From Opitutia bacterium (GTDB lineage Bacteria > Verrucomicrobiota > Verrucomicrobiia > Opitutales > Opitutaceae): a stretch of DNA of 9,122 nucleotides. Each line of letters begins with the position of its first letter. Position 1 is the first letter of the stretch. Below, piece by piece: positions 4,140 through 9,122 of the stretch. A program made the translations under genes and the position numbers. The stretch lies in NCBI GenBank assembly GCA_025351035.1, contig JANXWT010000278.1:1-9122 (forward strand), written 5' to 3'. Under the pieces are notes generated by a model. The model ran no database searches. It saw only the letters and a program-made list of their open reading frames with translations, and was not told the DNA's origin.

Positions 4140-6665
4140 ATGGAAATTATCAAATCCGCCCTGCGTCAGTTGCGAGCCCATCCGACGTTCAGTCTCGTTG
4201 TCATTCTGCTCCTCGCGCTCGGTATCGGCGCCAACACCGCCATCTTCACTGTCGTTAATGCCGTGCTGCTGCGTCCGCTGCCGTTCCCCGAACCGGGCCA
4301 ACTCTTTATGGCCCGCAAAGTCGCCGCCGACTCCACCGTCAGCATCCCGGGCGGCGGCGACCAGCTTCCCGGCAACGAATTTCTCGCTATGATCGAGGGG
4401 CAACCGAAGCAGAGTCGGAACCTCGCAGCTTACCGCAAGGAAACGCTCACTCTCCAAAGCCGGGACGGGGCCGCCCAAGTGCCGACTGGAGCGGTGACGG
4501 CGAACTTCTTTGCCCTGCTCGGAGTCTCGCCGTGGCGCGGTCGTTACTTCACCGAGGCTGACACGCGTTGGGAAGCACCGATGACAACTGTCCTCAGCTA
4601 CGGCACGTGGCAAGCGCGCTACGGTGCCAGCGAGATCATCCTCGGAAAAATCGTGAAGATCGACGACGTGCCCCACACCGTCATCGGCATCGCCCCGGCC
4701 GGCTTCGAGTTCACCGACCCCGTGCAATACTGGCGCGCACTCCAACTGAAGCCCGCCGGCGGCGGCGAGATGCGCCTGCAAATCGTCCGGGTCTTCGGCC
4801 GCGTGGCGTCCGGAGCGTCGAGCGAATCCGCCCGCGCCGAGCTGCAGGAATTTTCCCAGCGTTACTGGACCACCACCCAACAGGCGATGGCCACGCAGAT
4901 GGCAGCCTTCGACATGCGCCCGCCCGCCGGTCAGGGAGGAAATGTTTTTTCCACCGCCAGCATCCAACTGATGCCGCTGCAGGAAAAACTCGTCAGCCAG
5001 TCGCGCGCTACACTGTGGCTGCTCCTCGCCGCCGTCGGCCTCGTGCTTCTCATCGCGTGCGTCAACATCGCGAATCTCCAACTCGCCCGCGCCGCCGGTC
5101 GCCGCCGCGACACCGCCGTGCGCGCCGCACTCGGCGCTTCACCCCGCCGCCTCGCCGTGGAATTCCTGATGGAAAATCTGCTGCTCGCTCTCGGCGGCGG
5201 AGTGTGCGGCATCGTGCTTGCCTGGTGGGGCACCGCGGCGCTCCAAGTTTGGCTCGCCGATTACCTGCCCCGACTGAATACCATCGGCGTCGATCTCCCC
5301 GTGCTGGGCTTCGCCCTCGCCACCACCCTCATGGCCGGCATCGGCTTCGGCCTTGCTCCCGCGATCCAGACGCTCCGCGTCGATCTGCTCGGTGTGCTCA
5401 AAGACGGCGGCCACCAGAATTCCTCCGCCAGCCACCGCTGGCTCCAAATCCTCGTCGCGATCGAAGTCGCCCTCGCCCTCGTGCTGGCCGTCAACACCGG
5501 TCTGCTCCTCAAGAGCATCTACAAACTCTACTCCACCGACCTCGGCTATCGCACGAGCGACGTCATGTCGGTCAACGTCGCATTGCCCGCGGCGCGGTTC
5601 CGGACGCCGGTCGACCAACGCACCTTCGCGGATCGCTGGCTCGCGGCTCTGCAAACTCTGCCCGGTGTCAAGTCCGTCGCCCTGTCCGATGTGCCGCCGC
5701 TCGGCACGCCGCCGCAAATGATCCTCGGGCCGCAACCGGGCGGCGCCGCCAACAACAACGCCTCGGTCAACGCCGGCCCGCGCACGCAGGCGCTGATGAG
5801 CATCACGCCCGGATATTTCCAGACGAGCGGCATTGCGCTCCGCGAAGGCCGTTTTTTCTCGGACCAAGACGGCGCCGACAAAGAGGCGGTCGCGATCGTC
5901 AACGAGAGTTATGTGAAATCCTATTTTCCCGACGGCGTGAAGCTCGGCAGCTCGACCGTCACACAGCCGCCGCCGCCGCCGGCCCCGCCCGGCGCTGCGC
6001 CTCGCCCACCGACGATGGGCAATCCCACCGCGATGATCGTCGGCGTCGTCGCCGATGTGCGCAACGGCGGCTTCGAAAGCGAAACGCGACCGATCTCCTA
6101 TTTCCCCCTCGCGCAGCAACCGCGCGCCCGCCTCTCGGCGGTGATTCATTTCGAAGGCGACCGCGGCCTGCTCACGCGCGCCATCGGCACCGCCATTCAG
6201 AAACTCGACCCCGACCTCGCCCTCGACGCCCCGCGCACAGTCGAGCAGTTGCTCTCGCGCCAGACCGCGCCGCGCCGCATCACCCTGATGCTCACCAGCG
6301 CCTTTGCCGCCGTCGCCGTGCTCCTCGCGGCCATCGGCATCTTCGGCGTTATGAGCTACACTGTCACCCAGCGCACCCACGAAATCGGCGTGCGCATGGC
6401 GCTCGGCGCCGACTCCGCCACGATCCTGAAATGGATCATGAGTTACGGCAGTGTCGCGATGGCTGCGGGACTGATCGGCGGGCTGACCCTGACACTCGCG
6501 TCTGGTCGCCTGTTGAAAGTGTTCCTCGTTGGCATCACCTCGCTCGATCCGTGGGTCATCGCCGCCGGATTCTTCGGTCTCGCGCTCATCGGGATGCTCG
6601 CCTGCCTGTTGCCCGCCTTGCGCGCTACCCGTGTGAATCCTGTCGTCGCCCTGCGCAACGAATAA
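4140..6665 (+). CDS. Orphan FtsX/MacB-type ABC transporter permease (ADOP-like)
   Basis: An 841-residue inner-membrane protein with duplicated MacB-periplasmic plus FtsX architecture, as in the acidobacterial duplicated orphan permeases. It opens with the hallmark helix and GIGANTAIFTVVNAVLLRPL (28-47). About eight membrane segments are visible: near 19-44, 291-313, 345-368, 386-409, 435-460, 716-741, 769-791 and 804-825. The FtsX signature after a membrane helix appears twice: RRRDTAVRAALGASPRR (321-337) and THEIGVRMALGA (746-757). The C terminus LRATRVNPVVALRNE is typical of MacB relatives. Periplasmic domains lie at about 45-290 and 461-715. The second carries an unusual proline-rich insert (610-627, five prolines in a row at 610-614). 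Relatives work with a MacB-type ATPase to move or mechanically handle peptides, lipoproteins or drugs. No ATPase gene lies beside it here, so it must borrow one or act alone. The substrate is unknown. No Shine-Dalgarno sequence is visible before the ATG. Confidence 0.93.
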   Translation: MEIIKSALRQLRAHPTFSLVVILLLALGIGANTAIFTVVNAVLLRPLPFPEPGQLFMARKVAADSTVSIPGGGDQLPGNEFLAMIEGQPKQSRNLAAYRKETLTLQSRDGAAQVPTGAVTANFFALLGVSPWRGRYFTEADTRWEAPMTTVLSYGTWQARYGASEIILGKIVKIDDVPHTVIGIAPAGFEFTDPVQYWRALQLKPAGGGEMRLQIVRVFGRVASGASSESARAELQEFSQRYWTTTQQAMATQMAAFDMRPPAGQGGNVFSTASIQLMPLQEKLVSQSRATLWLLLAAVGLVLLIACVNIANLQLARAAGRRRDTAVRAALGASPRRLAVEFLMENLLLALGGGVCGIVLAWWGTAALQVWLADYLPRLNTIGVDLPVLGFALATTLMAGIGFGLAPAIQTLRVDLLGVLKDGGHQNSSASHRWLQILVAIEVALALVLAVNTGLLLKSIYKLYSTDLGYRTSDVMSVNVALPAARFRTPVDQRTFADRWLAALQTLPGVKSVALSDVPPLGTPPQMILGPQPGGAANNNASVNAGPRTQALMSITPGYFQTSGIALREGRFFSDQDGADKEAVAIVNESYVKSYFPDGVKLGSSTVTQPPPPPAPPGAAPRPPTMGNPTAMIVGVVADVRNGGFESETRPISYFPLAQQPRARLSAVIHFEGDRGLLTRAIGTAIQKLDPDLALDAPRTVEQLLSRQTAPRRITLMLTSAFAAVAVLLAAIGIFGVMSYTVTQRTHEIGVRMALGADSATILKWIMSYGSVAMAAGLIGGLTLTLASGRLLKVFLVGITSLDPWVIAAGFFGLALIGMLACLLPALRATRVNPVVALRNE

Positions 6666-6683
6666 CCGCGGAGACGCAAAGGT
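6664..6683 (+). repeat. Possible dispersed spacer repeat after the permease gene
   Basis: TAACCGCGGAGACGCAAAGG directly overlaps and follows the permease stop codon. It resembles the ACCGCAGAGACGCAGAG string that I recall from spacers of many bacterial genomes. Only one copy is in the window, so this is recognition by memory, not demonstrated repetition. Confidence 0.25.
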
Positions 6684-6704
6684 GGCCGCAAACCCAGGCG
6701 AAGC

Positions 6705-6836
6705 TTAGGCCTTGTCGTCCTTCGGGTGCTTCATTTTCGGCGGAGTGCCGTCTTTCTTCGCCTTGATGATGACGATAATGAGGACGGCGACACTGACGAG
6801 GATGCCGAGCACGGAAACAAAAAGTAGCAGACGCAT
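6705..6836 (-). CDS. 43-residue single-span membrane peptide
   Basis: A short frame of 44 codons including the TAA stop. Residues 1-24 form one strongly hydrophobic helix (MRLLLFVSVLGILVSVAVLI and on to VII). A basic, proline-containing tail follows (25-43), with KAKK near the membrane and KHPKDDKA at the end. The positive-inside rule places the tail in the cytoplasm. A GGAG ribosome binding site (6846-6849) sits nine bases before the ATG, among the best in this window. The gene begins 27 bp after the stop of the SPFH gene on the same strand, so the two are probably co-transcribed. I know no family for it. By context it may be a small partner or regulator of the SPFH protein, in the place an NfeD-type partner can occupy elsewhere; that is inference. 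It does not look like a signal peptide from a longer gene, because the stop is in frame and the tail is complete. Confidence 0.65.
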   Translation of the reverse strand: MRLLLFVSVLGILVSVAVLIIVIIKAKKDGTPPKMKHPKDDKA

Positions 6837-6845
6837 GATGGGTTT

Positions 6846-6849
6846 CTCC
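6846..6849 (-). promoter_or_regulatory. Ribosome binding site of the membrane peptide
   Basis: GGAG on the minus strand, nine bases before the ATG at 6836, inside the 27-bp gap after the SPFH gene. Most genes in this window lack such a site, so it supports real translation of the 43-residue peptide. Confidence 0.5.
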
Positions 6850-6863
6850 GGTTAGAGTGGAAA

Positions 6864-8486
6864 TTATTTGGTGACAGGCGGTGTCGCGGGCACGGCTTGG
6901 CGGAGGATGGTCCCGGCGAGGGCATCCATCGTTCCGTTGCCGTTCGCACCGGACACCATCACCTGCGGAGTGATCTGGACTTTACCCTCGACGACGAGCT
7001 TGAGAAGTTCGAGCTGCGCAACCTGATCGCGACCGAGCGTCTCGACGAGCAGCTTGTAAGCCTTGGCGCGGGCGACCTGCGACTTGGCATTCTCGCCTTC
7101 GACGCGAACCTTGTATTCGGCAGCGGCGAGCTGCCGCTGTTGCTCGGCCTCTTCCTGGGCACGGACAAACTTGGCGCGGGATTCTTCCGCCTGTTTCTGC
7201 TGATCGTAGAGCTTCTGCTGGTTCACGGCGACCTCGCGGTCGGTTTGCGTCGCGAGCAATTGCTGGCCGGCCGGGCTGGCGTCGAGGTGAATGTTGCCTA
7301 CGTAGACGCCGTCGCAGGTGACCCGGTAGCGCGCGAGCTCAGTAGTGATGCGCTGCGTAGCGAGCGCTTCGATCTCGCTGCGACGGTTGACGAACTCAAG
7401 GGCGTTCATCGTCTCGGCGACGTTGCGGAAGATGGCGCGGACGGCCGGCAAGATGACGCGGGCCTCGAGCACTTCGAGTTTCTCGTCCTCTTGCTCGTCC
7501 TGCACGACGGCATCGGGATTGCCGAGCAGGGCGACGAGATAGGGAGCGTTCTTGGCCTCGACGGCACATGCGACCCGCACGTCAACCGGAAAGGAAAAAC
7601 CGTCTTTCGAGCGGACCGAGACGGCCCAGTCATTGCCACCGGAGGCACCGGCCGACGCGGAGGAATTCTTGGCCGATCGTGCCACGTTGTTAGGTGTCGC
7701 AGGCTTCGGGCCATTGCCAGCTTGATAGGTGTAGGTGCGCTGCGTGGTCTTGACGATAATGGGCACGAAGGCATGGGAATTCAGATAGTAGCCGCCGGGG
7801 GTGAGCGGCTCGGCCCAGATGCCAATGTGGTCGCGCGGGACGAGTGGCACCCCGTTGACCATGTCGCCTTTCCCGTCAGCGGGCGTCCAGCGCAGGCCGG
7901 AGTTGCTTTTGATGACGGCGACCGTGCCGGCTTCGATTTGGAGGGCCGGAATGGCGGTGACCTCGTGCAATGCGGTGTTGTAGCGGTAAGTGCCGGGCGT
8001 GAGCACGGTCGTCTGCGGACCGCGTCGGCCGCCCTTGGCGAGAAAAGTCACGGGGTTGAGCATATCCTGCGCACTGGCCCACACGGGCGCAAACATCTCG
8101 TTTTCCGGAAGAGGCTTCCCGTCACGCGCCGTTACGAAGCCAACTTGACCGGACGGCACAGAGATCACGCGGTCGATCCGCACCTGGAAGGTGAAAGGAT
8201 AATAGCCGAAGTGCCAGCCCGGCCCGAGAATCTCCGCCTGTGGTCCCATCTCGCCATCGCGCGCGATGATTTGTCCGGTCGGTAATTGCTTGCCGAAAAA
8301 CTGCCGGTGCACGATGCCGACTTCGTTCTCGTCGATCACGACGGACGAACCGACGACAAGGCCGAACCCAAACAAAGAAAAAGCGAGCCCGGCAAGAGCG
8401 ACGCGCCCGGCGGCGGGCAAATCGACGACAAACGAAGCGCCCAGCGCGACAATCGCGAGGACCGTGAAGAAAAGAATCAGAGCCAT
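6864..8486 (-). CDS. SPFH/band-7 (flotillin/prohibitin-like) membrane protein
   Basis: A 540-residue protein with two N-terminal hydrophobic segments (about 3-21 and 29-50), then band-7-like beta regions and a C-terminal coiled coil. The stretch 51-250 repeats a pattern: a strand such as EVGIVHRQ, QVGFVTARDG or TVAVIKSNSG, then a PG turn (LGPGWHFGYYPF, LTPGTYRYNTAL, LTPGGYYLNSHA). A low-complexity Ser/Ala/Gly loop (about 268-285) precedes the classical SPFH half, DGFSFPVDVRVACAVE (295-310), then VLEARVILPAVRAIFRN (339-355) and the helix with RSEIEALATQRI (369-380). Residues 410-480 are an Ala/Glu/Gln-rich coiled coil typical of oligomer-forming SPFH proteins, and a short Gly-rich and Pro-rich tail ends it. 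Such proteins form large membrane rings or microdomain scaffolds that often control membrane proteases; the role here is not shown. It appears to head a two-gene unit with the small membrane peptide. No clear Shine-Dalgarno sequence precedes the ATG. Confidence 0.88.
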   Translation of the reverse strand: MALILFFTVLAIVALGASFVVDLPAAGRVALAGLAFSLFGFGLVVGSSVVIDENEVGIVHRQFFGKQLPTGQIIARDGEMGPQAEILGPGWHFGYYPFTFQVRIDRVISVPSGQVGFVTARDGKPLPENEMFAPVWASAQDMLNPVTFLAKGGRRGPQTTVLTPGTYRYNTALHEVTAIPALQIEAGTVAVIKSNSGLRWTPADGKGDMVNGVPLVPRDHIGIWAEPLTPGGYYLNSHAFVPIIVKTTQRTYTYQAGNGPKPATPNNVARSAKNSSASAGASGGNDWAVSVRSKDGFSFPVDVRVACAVEAKNAPYLVALLGNPDAVVQDEQEDEKLEVLEARVILPAVRAIFRNVAETMNALEFVNRRSEIEALATQRITTELARYRVTCDGVYVGNIHLDASPAGQQLLATQTDREVAVNQQKLYDQQKQAEESRAKFVRAQEEAEQQRQLAAAEYKVRVEGENAKSQVARAKAYKLLVETLGRDQVAQLELLKLVVEGKVQITPQVMVSGANGNGTMDALAGTILRQAVPATPPVTK

Positions 8487-8531
8487 GGATGGAGTGTATG
8501 TTGAAGTTTGGCTGCTGGCCCAGCCACAGAC

Positions 8532-8546
8532 TTTGCAGCCTGCAAA
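8532..8546. promoter_or_regulatory. 15-bp palindrome upstream of the SPFH gene
   Basis: TTTGCAG and CTGCAAA are perfect arms around a single C, centred about 53 bp upstream of the SPFH start codon at 8486. The odd-length symmetric form and location suit a dimeric repressor operator. It adjoins the T-run of the candidate terminator, so part of the symmetry may be coincidental. Confidence 0.3.
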
Positions 8547-8566
8547 AAAGCACTAGGGGCCGGTGC
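8544..8566 (-). terminator. Candidate rho-independent terminator of the Uup-type gene
   Basis: Read on the minus strand, GCAC (8563-8566) and GTGC (8550-8553) can pair, with two further inner pairs possible, and six T residues (8544-8549) follow directly. It lies about 90 bp after the stop of the ABC-F gene and before the SPFH start. The T-run is convincing; the stem is short. Confidence 0.4.
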
Positions 8567-8656
8567 ACAAACAGTCCAGCTCCGACGAAAATCTTCGACT
8601 CCCTGCTGCTTGGTTCTCGACCGCCGCTCTCAACTCTCAGCTCCCAACCTCCTCAC

Positions 8657-9122
8657 TCACTTCCGACTCTCGAGTTCTTCCCAACGCGCGAATGCAGCCG
8701 AGTGCGCTCGCTCGAGGGTCTCGAGCTGCTTCTTCGCGTCGATGAACTTCGCCGGTTCCGTCTTGTAGAACGACGGATCGGCGAGCTTGCCGGTGAGGAT
8801 CGCTTGCTCACGTTCGAGCGCTTCGATCTTCGCGGGCAACCCTTCGAGCTCGCGTTGCTCCTTGGCGGAAAGTTTTTTCGCGGCGTCTTTGCGCGGCGCG
8901 GTCGACGCATCTGCGGTCTTCGCTGTCGGTTCCGGCGTGCGGCGGGCCGCGGCCATCGCCCTCTTCTGCTTCTCGTGCACCCAGTCGCTGTAGCCGCCGA
9001 CATAATCGCCGATGCGGCCGTCGCCCTCGAACACGAGCGTGCTCGTCACGACTTCGTCGAGGAACTCGCGGTCGTGGCTCACGAGCAGCAGCGTGCCCTT
9101 GAATTCGACGAGCAAATCTTCG
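8657..9122 (-). CDS. uup: ABC-F family ATPase, Uup type (3' part only)
   Basis: The last 154 codons or so of a soluble ABC-F ATPase; the gene continues beyond the right edge, so both Walker A motifs and the first ABC domain are outside the window. Seen here is the end of the second ABC domain: EDLLVEFKGTLLLVSHDREF with the H-loop histidine in SHDR, then the Uup-like FEGDGRIGDYVGGYSDW. A charged Ala/Thr/Lys linker follows. The C-terminal coiled-coil hairpin has KEQRELEGLPAKIEALERE, LADPSFYK and a final ARWEELESRK. This C-terminal domain, closely like that of E. coli Uup in pattern and length, marks the Uup subgroup. ABC-F proteins of this group act on ribosomes, and Uup has been linked to branched-DNA binding and transposon excision. 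It is read toward the SPFH gene on the same strand, with a candidate terminator between them, so they are probably separate units. Confidence 0.88.
   Translation of the reverse strand, partial: EDLLVEFKGTLLLVSHDREFLDEVVTSTLVFEGDGRIGDYVGGYSDWVHEKQKRAMAAARRTPEPTAKTADASTAPRKDAAKKLSAKEQRELEGLPAKIEALEREQAILTGKLADPSFYKTEPAKFIDAKKQLETLERAHSAAFARWEELESRK

Noticed and set aside
5139..6380. Minus-strand 413-codon frame inside the permease gene
   Set aside because: Typical antisense shadow in GC-rich DNA, rich in Asp/Gly/Arg/His with no domain.
4568..6766. Plus-strand 732-codon frame overlapping the permease
   Set aside because: It is an Arg/Pro/Ala-rich shifted reading of the permease gene, whose own frame shows membrane helices and two FtsX signatures.
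6731..6949. Minus-strand 72-codon frame across the SPFH gene end
   Set aside because: Ser/Arg-rich shifted reading; the real frame in this place is the 43-residue membrane peptide with a ribosome binding site.
6897..8285. Plus-strand 462-codon frame opposite the SPFH gene
   Set aside because: The minus-strand frame has clear SPFH features and a coiled coil; the plus-strand product has no motif and mirrors its codon phase.
1..9122. tRNA, rRNA, CRISPR array, transposase or phage gene
   Set aside because: I looked for cloverleaf-like segments, regularly spaced direct repeats, and transposase or integrase motifs on both strands and saw none.

Overview
This 9.1 kb window looks like an ordinary chromosomal stretch from a GC-rich Gram-negative bacterium, most likely Verrucomicrobiota (Opitutaceae-like). 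That placement is inference. It rests on a large FtsX/MacB-type orphan permease of the kind expanded in Acidobacteriota and Verrucomicrobiota, several small secreted proteins of a planctomycete/verrucomicrobial style, starts that mostly lack a Shine-Dalgarno sequence, and spacers rich in low-grade repeats of the TTGGAGTTTGG type. Acidobacteriota or another PVC lineage is not excluded. No phage, transposase, CRISPR array, tRNA or rRNA is visible.

Left part (1-2400, + strand): a secreted protein of unknown function (174-770); a long spacer with one possible small gene (960-1223), a stem-loop just after its stop, and an inverted array of spacer repeats; then an exported TlpA-like thioredoxin with a WCGPC active site (1461-2396), preceded by a near-perfect 19-bp palindrome.

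Middle (2453-4091): a convergent minus-strand NAD(P)-dependent epimerase/dehydratase of the extended SDR family, a spacer with a REP-like hairpin and an AT-rich promoter-like patch, then a small secreted beta-rich protein (3633-4031) followed by two hairpins, one with a perfect 13-bp stem.

Right part (4140-9122): an 841-residue orphan ABC-type permease on the plus strand with no ATPase gene beside it. Convergent to it is a two-gene minus-strand unit: an SPFH/band-7 membrane protein (6864-8486) and, 27 bp downstream, a previously unlisted 43-codon single-span membrane peptide (6705-6836) with a good ribosome binding site. The window ends in the 3' part of an ABC-F ATPase of the Uup type (8657-9122), probably ended by its own terminator near 8544-8566.

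Five of the eight genes encode exported or membrane proteins, so the theme is the cell envelope, but the genes do not form one pathway. I see no convincing new multi-gene system. The best lead is the SPFH protein plus micropeptide pair; the intergenic palindromes and repeat arrays come next.
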